Both the position numbers and the translations under genes were made by a program. Positions 8,128-18,900 of a DNA stretch of 64,000 nucleotides are shown here, piece by piece. The stretch is from NCBI RefSeq assembly GCF_030463565.1, contig NC_134646.1, positions 17,016,001 to 17,080,000 on the forward strand, in the 5' to 3' direction. This stretch comes from Pelecanus crispus (taxonomy: Eukaryota > Chordata > Aves > Pelecaniformes > Pelecanidae). Numbering within the stretch: position 1 is the stretch's first letter; each line of letters begins with the position of its first letter. The notes under the pieces were generated by a model, which made no database searches, was not told the origin of the DNA, and was given only the letters and a program-made list of their open reading frames with translations.

Positions 8128-8160
8128 GTGTTTCCGCCGTGTTTCCGCCGTGTTTCCGCG
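8128..8160. repeat. 11-bp tandem repeat, 3 copies
   Basis: The unit GTGTTTCCGCC is repeated three times, the last copy ending in G. It lies at the 3' end of the 6.78-8.24 kb CpG island. Confidence 0.85.
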
Positions 8161-8231
8161 GCGGGCGGGGCCGGGGGCTGCGCGCCCCGTCCGGCTGCGG
8201 CAGGGCTCGGCAGCTCGGCTCGCCTCGCCTC

Positions 8232-8460
8232 CCCGTTTATACAGAACGGGATCATTTACATAAAGTCCTTAAGGCAAATAACTGTTGGGGCTCTAATTTA
8301 TATCTGATCGAAAATTAGCCGTCATTATGCGCTCCATTAGCAGCGTCTTTAATGTGCTTCTAAGCACCATTTGTCAAGCGGCTTGTTAATATCCTTCAAG
8401 TCTTTAAAGTTGAGAGCTCATTAAAGAGTGCGCTGTGTTATTGATGTAATTTAGATGAGT
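8232..8460. promoter_or_regulatory. Candidate conserved non-coding enhancer
   Basis: An AT-rich segment of complex, non-repetitive sequence with abrupt edges lies between two CpG islands. Visible cores include ATTTACATAAAG, CTAATTTATATC, AAAATTAGCCGTCATTATG, CTCCATTAGC, TTAATATCC and GAGCTCATTAAAG, and an E-box CATTTG. It has the look of a deeply conserved developmental element. Function is inferred from composition and position only. Confidence 0.45.
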
Positions 8461-8469
8461 TTGGAAGAG

Positions 8470-9660
8470 CAAGTGCGCCGCGGCCAACCTGGAGGAGCGG
8501 GGAGAGGCTGGGGCTCCCCCCGGGGCTGCGGCAGCGGCACCCCGGCGCGACGGCCCCTCACCGTGGCGCCGGGCCCCGGCCGGGGGCGGCCCGGGGCTCG
8601 CCTCCGTGCTCGGGCTGGGGCGCGGGGGTTCCCCCGGCAGCGGGGGGGGGGGGGGGGGGTCGAGGGGGGGAACCTCTTTTTGGCCGAGGCGGAGTAAACC
8701 CGCTTAATGATGTGCGGACACGATGCCGGCGTCTCTCTCCCACTCCATCGGAAGAGCATAAAGGCCAATAAATTACCTCCGCTGCTTATCTGAAAATCCA
8801 TCTATTCTGTCTTTTTTTTTTTTTTTTTTTTCCCTCCGCCGGTGCAGATCGCGTTGGTGCAACCCGATGAAGCCGGCCCATGAGGGCGGGCTGCCGGGGA
8901 GCGCCCCCCCGGCCCCCCCCCCCCCCGGGGCTCCCCCGGCCCTGGGCGGCGGCGGCTCCCGGCCGCCCCCGCAGACCCGCCCCGCCCCTCCCCGCCCGAA
9001 ATCCTGCCGAAAGCCAGGCGGAGAGGGGGGGGTCCCGGCTGAGCTGCCTGCCCCCCCCTCCCCCGGGCGGTGCGGAGCGCGGCGGGGGCTTGCGGGGAGG
9101 GTCCTCCCCCGCTCCGCCGTCCCCGGGCTTCCCCCGGGCGAAAGCAATAAAGCGGGTAATTAGACTGCTAAAGACGGATGTAAATAACGGGGAGGAGGCG
9201 GCGGTGACAGGCGTGTGGCGGGGCCGGCGCCCCCCGGGGAAGGGACACGGAGCCCCGCAGCGCCCGCCCCGAGGCCCCGGGGAGGGGCGGCCGCTGCCCC
9301 GGCGGCACTCGGGCCGCGGTGGGGAGGGCGCCGGCAAATCCCCCTTTCAGGAGGGGACTCTCAGCACGCATCGGAAAGGTCCCTTTGTCCCCGGAACCCC
9401 CCAGAGCGTACGGGTCAGGGGTCAGGGCAGAGGGGGCTGCGGGGGGGGGGGGGTGGTGCAGGTAGCAGCAGCCCAGCAACCCCCCGCACAGGGGCTCTAA
9501 CCGGCTTTCCACGCAGGCCTGTATCAAAGGGGTATTTACCTCACCACACCGTCCCAGGGACACACTGACACCCGTGGGAACACTTATCTCCAGGCAGGAG
9601 CGCGGTGCGTAAGGAGCCACACGGCCGCATCCAGCCCGCCTCACCTCTTGGGCAGCGAGC
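8470..9660. other. Last CpG-island block of the POU4F2 domain
   Basis: CpG-rich sequence with two AT-rich interruptions (8698-8830, which includes a T20 run near 8812-8831, and 9140-9195 with CGGGTAATTAGACTGC). Open frames on both strands are compositional. After about 9.66 kb GC content falls to intergenic levels. Confidence 0.55.
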
Positions 9661-12600
9661 CCGGGGCGGGGGGCACCTGCGCGGGCTGGGGTGCATACAG
9701 CCCTGGCCCCCACACGCGAGAGGGCTGCTCCTGAAGAGCTGGATGCATCTTCTGCAGATCGCCGGGTCATCACCAGCAACGTCAGCCCCCTCCTAGAGCC
9801 ACCGCCACTATACCGGTCCCAGATACTCTCTGGGCAGAGGAAGAGAAAAATACCTTCAGGACGACGAGTGAAAGCATCACCCCGGGTAGGCAAACACGAA
9901 GCACAAAGAGCCACCAGGAGGCCCGAGGCCGACGCGTTGAATCATACTTGCAGATGGGCTCATAGTTATTGCCACCAGGAGCATACAGGAGATGCAGCAT
10001 AGCGGCACGTTGCTGTGCACGTGGCTGGCATGTGTTTTCCTTGTCCGTTCGCGTGTGGCATTTGGGGATCGAGTCCTCTCAGGGGGTGTGTGGGCGCACG
10101 TGCATGGCCTGCTGGATTTGAGAAGGGCTCATCTCATGGTGGAAAGCCCTTCCTTACCCATCTGCTCGCTTGAAACCCTTGTAGCTTTTCTCCTGCCTGT
10201 GGCACCACATTATTTTGGAGGGAAAGCTATGGAAGTAGGTGGGATAAACCTAACATTGAGAACAGACTTTTTTTTTGGGGGGGGCATTTTACAGGGAGAT
10301 AGCTTTGTCTGTAAACAGAGCCGTTAAAAACCATTGCATCAAACATAGCTGGGCAACTCAGCCCGTGCCAGATGGGGAGAGAAAGCCATGGAAAAGTCTC
10401 GTGTTACAACGATGACAACATTTTAGGGCAGCAGCAGTTACAGCTTCTAAGCCAGTGAAAAGCAGTTCCATTTCTTGCCTTACTTTGTGGGCAGAAATGG
10501 TGGGTGTGCAGCAGTGAACGAGCTGTGTACGGGTCCCATTCCCACCCCTGTAATGGCTGCGACTCTTGTAGGGGGGCTTCTGGCAGCGACATGGTTGGCA
10601 GCGCCCGCCCAGCAGCAACATGGCCAAAGAAGGATGTGATGAGGAGGGCTTGCGCAAACCTTAGCATAATAAATGCCTCCATCCCACAGGTGCACACAAA
10701 CACACACACACACTTATCCACAACAGATGCTGTGCAAAAAAAAAAAAAAAAAAAGCAAAAGATGTCACCTTTTGAACTTGTTTTTACATCTTGAGTTGTA
10801 ACATTTCTTTCCTGATTGCTCTTCGTTTTAGAAATACAGATTCTTTAAGAATACATTCTTAAAATGCAGCATCCTTAAAAGTGACTGTGAATGGACATGC
10901 CTGGTACCTTGATACATAACTCTCCCGAGTTTCTTGTACTTAAGTACCTTACGCAGAGATGCCCACAAACCTTTCCTACTGGCCCGCCCTCCCACTGCGG
11001 TGGAAGCCCAGCTAGGATCCCCTTGCTAACTGATGCAGCTCGCCCATGATGGCTGGGGTGGCTGCCTGCTCCCGGTTACCCTCCCGCCTGATTGCAATTT
11101 AAGCCACTCTTCATTTTGGCTTCCATGGATAGGCAGATACAAGGTGGATGTCAGCAGCAGGCAATGTGTCAGGTCTCTGTTGCTCTGTCCAGGTTAATCC
11201 CTGTCTGCTCAGGAAGGCTGGGGAAACACTCACCTCCCACAGCCGGGGCAGTCACGTTCGGAGAGGGGTGATGGCCGATGCACCCCAGGCTGCACGATTG
11301 CAGCCGGCCGTGCCGAGGACACTGTTAAAACTCAGCGCTGGGGCTTGTGGCAACACCAACACCTGCACTACAAGAAGAGTATCACCATCCTCCCACTATG
11401 GCCGGGGAGACGGGATCCTGGGAGGCCATCCAGTGCAGCCCCCCCGGAGCCCAGGCTGGCATCGCAGGTCAGCACCTCCTGGCTGTGCCTACGAAGGCAC
11501 AGGAAACGAAGGAAACGAAGCCGGACGGGGGCACCAGCCTGGCCACAGACGGCTCTGCCTCCATGGTGCTGGCCGGAGCTGATAAACACCCTCCCCAGGT
11601 AATGCTTGGCCATGGGCTGGGGACGGTATCTGCTCCAAACGCGCGGTTCAGTTGTGCCCACGCAGTTTTGGGGAGGGAGGGGAAGAGAGGAGAGGAATTA
11701 GCAGTCACGCAGTGCCACTTGGCCCCAGGGCTGGAGAACAGTTCCCAGCTGGTTCTGCAGACTGGCAGGGATGCAGCCACCAGAGACCACCCACCACTTA
11801 CCTAAAGCTTTTTCTCTTCCATAAAGCCTCTTCCCCGCTGGGGAGGTCGGGCTGTGTTTGGCTCGGATATGAAAGCCAGCGCCTCTCCCCTCAACCTGCT
11901 GAGCCTCTTTGTCCCCTTGAATTAGCCAGCATTGCTTTTAACTCTTTGAATAGTCTGGATTAGAGCCAGCCAGCCGATGGGCTCTTGCCCAGACGCAGGT
12001 TTGCGCGTCAATGGCACCGAGACTCGGTGAGGTTGTGACCTTGCAAGGATCTTATTGCTCGTCCTTTCGAGGAGCCCCGAGCAGCCCTGTGTGCCCGGTG
12101 GCCCCCGCACGCGTGCCGACGAGAGGAGGCCAGGCAGGTGCGGGCTGGGGCCAAGCAGCCGCTCCCCTGGGCAGCCTGTGGGGACGGTGTACCAGGCAGC
12201 CCCGGGAAGATGGGGAGAGGGTTTTACCTTTTTAGACAGCTGTTAAAATGTTTTCATTTAATCAGCCACGGTACGTACGCCTGAGTTAAACAGCTGGCAT
12301 CTGAGCTGATACGCAGGGATGTGTAATTTTGATTCCTACCTTTCTGTTTCAAAGCTGTCTCGTTTTGAGCACTTTGATCCAAAGACTAAACTTATTGTGG
12401 CATATTTATGTATATGACATTTTCATTCGCTCCTTTATTTATTTATTTTTGCAAAACACATCACTGACAAGGTTTCTAGTGCCGAGGCAGCGGTGCTCTG
12501 TGAAGGAAAACACATGGCCCAAACTCCAGCGCTTTCGTGTGCTGCAATAGTCCTGTTTTATACACGTCGCAGGCTCAAATTGCAAGAGCAGTGGCAGTGC

Positions 12601-12800
12601 GTGGAAGAGAGCATGCAGAAAAGGTAAAACTGTACTGGGGTGAGCGACAGTGTATTTAACGCTGCATCCCAATGGACTGGCTGGTGGGTTTTTTTTAAGG
12701 AATTTTTTTTTTCTAGAGTTTTACAATTCTTTCTGGGTCTTCATGGCAATTCAGTGCTTTCGCCCCTCTTTCTGGTAGTATCAGAGTGCCTCATAGTATT
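9661..12800. other. Intergenic sequence, no gene seen
   Basis: Moderately GC-rich up to about 12.25 kb. It contains a CA microsatellite (10692-10714), an A-run (about 10736-10754) and a duplicated GGAAACGAA unit (about 11502-11519). Open frames up to 152 codons lack domains, starts with context or splice partners that I could support. Confidence 0.5.
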
Positions 12801-12804
12801 TAGC

Positions 12805-12930
12805 ATACTGATGCCCACAACATCCTTAGGAGGCAGGGGCATGCTGCTACCCCATCTTACATCTGGGGAAAACAGAGAAGTTTGGGGTGGATGAAGAACT
12901 GTAAAGAAGTCTCCCAAGTCCTAGGAGAGC
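12805..12930 (+). repeat. MIR-like SINE remnant
   Basis: The order CCCACAACATCCTTAGGAGG ... ACCCCATCTTACATCTGGGG AAAACAGAG ... CTCCCAAGTCC follows the MIR core and 3' half (Ca-rich motif, GAGG-TAGG, CCCATTTTACAGATG, GAAACTGAG, TGCCCAAGG). It is strongly diverged. The assignment is by recall of the MIR consensus. Confidence 0.4.
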
Positions 12931-15900
12931 CCTCAGTCCAGGGGACCAACCCTGCCCCATCTGACAGCACCTCCAAAAAGCTGAACCAGTAACGTCCTTG
13001 AATATCTTACTCCTAGGACACTGGGACTGTGACATGCCCAACAAAACACCCATTCACCCCAAACTACAGCAAGAAGTGGTTTATTTCCCCAGCAGCAGCA
13101 CAGCCGTTGTTTTTAAAGCTCGGCCTCAGGGGTAGCGCAGAGGGGAGGCAGAGCAGCAGTGGAATGTTGAAAGCCAGCTTCCTTCGGATTCGGGTCTTTT
13201 GGTTGGGTTGTCTGGTGTCAAATAAGGCACAAACTCCGACTGATGCTTTTCCTGAGGATGGAGCATTAATAAAACCTCTTGCCTGGGGCAGGCTTTCTGG
13301 TACATGTGTGATTTTCTGCCTTTTCCCTGGTGTGGGACACACATGGGGTCTGTCCCCTCTGTCAGCTGCTGTGCTGCACAAAATCTGTGGGGATATATTC
13401 ATGGTTAAGCCCTTTCCCTATCTGTTCCATTGGTTTGAAGTGGGCTTAAAACAGTTTTAAAACCAGTTTGAGGCTGGGGGAGGCACAGAGAGAGGTACAA
13501 ACAGACAGGGACAGCCGTGTGGAGTGTGGTCCCCCAGGCTTTCCTGAGGAAGCCAGGATCCCGTCTGTGACTGAGCCACCTGAAGAAAAGACGCTGCTCG
13601 AGTGAACATTTCAACACCCGGGGTACCTCCTTCACCCTTTCCTGCCCCCCTCCGACCGCTTCTGTTGCAATGGTCCTCATCCTCCCCACGCAGCAGCAGC
13701 CCGAATGCAGCTCTGCTGTCTGAGACCGGCTTTGATTAAGTGGGTCCTCCAGCACACGGACACGGGCGAACACGAAGAGCCCCATTTTCCACATGGAAAC
13801 GGATGCTTAATTTCCGTAGGAACATTTCAAACATCCTCACCAATAGTTTTAGATCTTGGACTTCACATTGAGAGAGCTCTGACTGATGTTAAGATTTAAC
13901 CGAGAAAACTCAAAAGGTTAAATTGCAGAAAAAGGATACTCTTCAAAAAGCAACGGAGGCATTGCCAGGGCTATTCAGTTCTCACCTTTAGAAAAAGACT
14001 CTTTAATTCATACACCTCCAAACCCTGAATCCCGGGGAAGGAAGCACTGCCACCACCCCTCCCTTCATACCTCCCGATCCCTTCTTCCCTCCTTTGCCCT
14101 TCCAAATATGCCTATGGGTGTTTGTGAGCAAGTTTTCTTGCCCAGAAGAAATCAGCTGCTGACCTGGCTGCTGGTGACAGGCTGCTCTGTTAGGTTTTGT
14201 GCCAGATCTCACCCAGTGAGATCTCAACTGGGTGTATGTTTCAGGCATGCCAATTTTTAAACTGTCCTTGGTCAAGTAAAGAAAAAACAGAAACCATTTA
14301 CCACATAATGGTACCCTGCACATCTGAAGGAGGAAAACCACCTGCAAATACAAGAAAAAGGACCAACGTAACAATTCATGTGGTTCATTTTCAGTCCAGG
14401 CTTTCTAGGAAAAAGATGCTGCTCCACCTTTCCTCTCATTTCAAAATTACAAGCCTATCCTTGATCCGGGAAAGCACTGTGCTCAGATTAAGGCCAAATA
14501 CGATGGACTAACATCTTAGAACATGTGTAGTTCTTTATTTCAAGGTATCTGTAGGCATTTTTGGCTGGCATTTCATCGCACCTCAATCTTCTTTCTACTG
14601 AGGCAGAATCACTCTCATACACTGTAAAACAATGTTGCTACCTTACACTCCAGGCAGTAAGCCATAACTAAAATGCGCACATGCAGCCCGATCTTTTTTT
14701 GTGTCAAGTACCTCTCCAACGCCATCTGTATAACAGTGTCACATGTGTTAGTCATCCTATTGCCCCGCTGACACCCCCAGGTTAGAAGTACTCCGCTTTT
14801 CTGAAGCTGAAAATACTCCTGGAGTACAAAACTGCCAGAAGAATATCAATTGCAATTAAAATATAAACTAAATACGCAGTATTGTGGCCTTTTCAATATT
14901 ACATTTCTGTGGCAAGTTTTTCCATTGTGCATCGTTCAGTCATGTTGGGACAATTTGTTAAATAATATAGAGGCACTTCATCATGGAACAACATTTGAGG
15001 TGATTTACAGTTCGGTCTTTTAGCAGCACACCTGTAAATTGCTATAAATAATGCTAACCCCTATTAAGGAGACATCAGGGTGCTTCCAGGCTGAGAGAAT
15101 TAATGGGGAGGCAGTTGTGTATGATACTGGGTAAAAGCACTACCAGTTTACAACTGAACGGGTTGCTCTGATATACAGATCTGCTAGCGTGCCCCCCAGC
15201 CAGGCCTGAAGTTTCTGAAGGGCAGAGTGCGGCAGGCATTTAGCAGCAGGCTGGTGTACAGAGATCAGTGATATTCTAGGCTTAAGTACCTTTGTTTTTC
15301 TTGAGGGCATAATGTAACTTTTACAAATCAGCTGTTTGCAGCAAAGTTTAATTAGAAATAGCTCATCATGTTTACTTCTCATCTGTAGCAAGTCTTCATT
15401 TGGCAGGCATACAACGTTGACCATGAAGGAAGGCTATGAAGCAAAGTAGACAGACTAAAATCCCAGGCTATAGTAATACAGAGTAAATCCTGCTGTCTCA
15501 AAGATTGCTGACACCTGGAAACTGGGGAAAACAGTTGTGAAGTCAGGACACAGATAAACAGAACTTACCCACTTTTCGTATGCACAAAGCCAATGAGTTT
15601 ACTCACTTTTCAGCAGTACAGAGCAGTTTCATTTTTTCCCAGGAATGTAAACGACTGCACGATCATTTTGGAGACATGACTTACCTTTGGTTAGTAAGCG
15701 GTTTCAGACAATCAGAGAGAAGACATGGTGGTTCCTCCTAAAGAAGAAACTGCAGACACCAACTTTTTGGCAGGTGATGTGAGGGGTGGGTGAATGAGCT
15801 TCTGCAGAACTCAATGGTAGTCAAAATTGTGAAGACAGAGGGAAGACTTTGAATGAAGGGGAAAAAGGAAACAAATGAGTAGAAGGAAAAGTGGGGAAGA

Positions 15901-18900
15901 AAGTGCAAATGGGAAAGGAATACAGCAGGCTCAAGATCTCAGTTCTACTGTAATTTGTATCTGGGTCTCGACCCCAAGCCTTTCTGCTGGAGAGTCAGAT
16001 TCTGACTTAGTTCTGGTGTGAATATCCATCTACCTGATCAACAGATTTTTTTTTTTTTTTAATGCTGCAATGCTGTTTGTGGGAAATGGTGAGAAAAGAG
16101 GATCAAGCTCCTACCCAAGGAACTGGTCATGGCAAAACAGACAAAATCATGGAAAGTACTTTCCCCCCAAATGGATGACCATTATGCAGGGATGCAAAAA
16201 AACCTGCTAAAGATGGCAGGACCACTTTAAACTATGAAATACACTTTTTCAGCTCATAGAACCATTATGAACACTTGTGTTTCAAAGGTGTTGAAGATGA
16301 TTTACAAGTAGAAATTCAAAAGGCCTGAGTACAACCATCAGGAAGCAAAGGTGTGGAGACACATAATTCAGGGCTATCGCATACAGATTTTTACTTCAGC
16401 TTGCAATATCTGTGGAGGCTTTGAAGACTCTGCTTCAGAAGTCAAGTGATGACCTGAGAATTGCAGCTTCTGTTGCAGGAAAGCTGTTGCAGGAAAGAGC
16501 TTTAGCATACACCCTGAACAAACTTCAAAGGCTCCAAAACCAGAGGAAGAAGTAAAAGGATTTCAGCCCGTCTTCACAGAACACAGCTCTTGGGAGGACT
16601 TCTTGACCTATACAGTGATTTGAGACAACGCACATGATGACCATATTTAAAGCAGACTATGCACATGCACTGGTCTCACAGAAGATGAGAGAAAACCTAA
16701 ACTATTACGTGAAATTTTTTGTCCATACATACAGCTCTGTGGAGCCACTGTGGCACTATGGAAGGCAGAGGAAAGCTTGGCTGTGTCGTGGAGGATAAAT
16801 TTTTGCAGCATGCAGCACAACCTTGCAGCCGGCGTAGGCCCTCTCCTCTGTGGGGGTGGAGCTGTTACTCACCAGATGTGGCCACCTCCAGGCAGCTGCC
16901 GGCTGGGCCAAATGCTCTGAACTATGCCTGGGATTTGGCTGAACCAAACTGGCTCTATTTTAGAGGTGTGAAAGCTGCTTTCTGGCTTACTTAGTTGATA
17001 CCATGACAGGCTCATCATGTGCAGCCCAGGAGTCTGGCCTTGCTTTCACATGCTCTTTCAGCTGATGAAGACCACTATATATTTCCAGCATCTTTTTTCT
17101 TTGAAAAAATAGTTAACTCCACTCTCACTCACAGTCCTGAAGATATTTCACTCATGTCTGATATTAAGAAATGTACAACAGGGACTGCAGAAATGAATCA
17201 CACCATCTGATGGTGAGATTAAACCCAGCAGCTTTCAAGGGAAAGTGCATTGTCTCACTGATGGAAATACTGCAGCTCCCTACAGTGGGATGTGGGATCT
17301 GGGAGAAACAGAGGGGTGACTAAGGCAAGCATAGCTTTTGCAAATATATTAGTTTAGGTTCTTTTATTCTTTTGCTTCAATCACCTTCACAGCCTGTTTT
17401 TTATTTACTTTGCATAGACTACCAAGTTTTCTTGCAGAGATGGCGTCAGAAAGTAGTTTTCTAGGCAAGTTCCACTATCCTGCAATTTTCTAATCAGGAA
17501 GAAGGAGGAAAAAACCTAGAACATAACTTATATGAGTTACCCCATCCAGCAACACTGACTGAACATTGTCTGCTCCGAGGCAGTTTGGCATGTGTGCATG
17601 CACACAGCTTGTGCCAGCACAGCACTCCTGGTCCCCAACTACTGTGCCAAGCCTGGTACACACAAGTTATCTCAAAGATGGTTCCTAGTCCTAACATCTT
17701 ACAGTCTAACTGGCTCCTACCCCACTTAAAATCCTTACACTGATCCTGGACATCTTTCCTACCCCTGCCACCTTTACTGGCCCACAAGTTTGTGTTTCAG
17801 GAGATTGAGCTGGCTTGGTCCAGGCTGGTTTCACGCAAGGGTTGTCAACTCTGGCTAACAAGAACTTCCCCTGCAGGCACATCAGTAAGACTTGTTCATG
17901 GTGTTCCCCCTTGGTTATACAGAGTGCGCAGCGCCAGTACTGACTGTATTGCTTTTGTAGAGCCCCAAGCTCCAGTGGCGTGGTAGGTACACAGCCACTT
18001 GGCTGACCTACAGCCATCATTTAAAAAAAAAAAAAATTTGCTACATAAGGGAGCTGCTGACTGCCATTAAAGCCTCTGTACAACCAGCACAGGAGCAGTT
18101 ATTACATTTTACAAGCCTGCGTAGGTGTCCACTCACTGCTGGCTCTGTGCACATGATCTACTCTGTTGTTGCTGGCAAGGCCAGGTGCAGCCCTCCCTGC
18201 CCCCCACACGAATGGGGTACGCTAGTGTTGGATTTCAGCATGACAGGAAGAATTCAAAATGCCATAAATCCTCACCCCTTTCTGCTTAACTGTCCCCATC
18301 TCAAGCAGTTGTTTAGCCATTTCTGCCAAATGCACTGCAAAGTGTGAATGCATCGGTGATACTGCTCTCCCAGAGGCTGGAGAGGTGAAGTGAAAGGAAA
18401 GGCTCTAATTCATCAAAATATTCTAATATCACAGAGCTCCTCTGAGAGTATCAGGGCTCAGCAGACGTGAAAGCTCATTGCAATTCTGAATGTAAAAGTT
18501 AAAGGGGCTGCTGAGAGAGAGCGTGGCCTGGAGACAGAAGCCATGTAATCCTGAACTTCCCTTATCATAAATAAATTTTGTTTTAATCTGTACAGCAAGC
18601 CTGGCATGAGCACGGCCTGCCCAGAAAGCAAACAGCAATGCCAGGGAAACTGATTTCCTGGTTCTCATGTGGAAAAGGAGAGGGTCTAATTTTCTCAGTG
18701 AACCGATGCTGAGGAGCCAGGAGGCAGACAACTCTAATGAAAGAAAACAGGAGAAAATAACAGTGACCGCTATGCTTCAGGGAGGGCTCTTTGAAGATGT
18801 TTTTAGAGGCACCACTGTGGTTAAGTCCAGATTCAAACCACTTCAATTACAAACGTTGAACTTGTGGCCAGATGGGGCCATGTTTTCTGAAACGGTCCAG

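Larger units (their letters stand above)
6780..8240. other. CpG island 4 kb downstream of POU4F2
   Basis: CpG-dense, with G and C homopolymers. A 512-codon open frame spans it on the + strand, but the translation is Pro/Gly/Ala/Arg-rich, contains Lys/Asn strings from an A-rich tract (about 7598-7680) and matches no family I know, so it is read as non-coding. Splice-like signals at 6862 (GTGAGT), 7241 (acceptor-like AG after a T-rich tract) and 7339 (CAG|GTAAAT) are noted as a possible lncRNA. Two separate 11-bp tandem repeats lie inside. Confidence 0.6.

Noticed and set aside
6780-8318. 512-codon open frame in the downstream CpG island
   Set aside because: Pro/Gly/Ala-rich, includes translated A-rich and homopolymer tracts, matches no family I know; starts just after a TATA-like motif by chance or as non-coding RNA.
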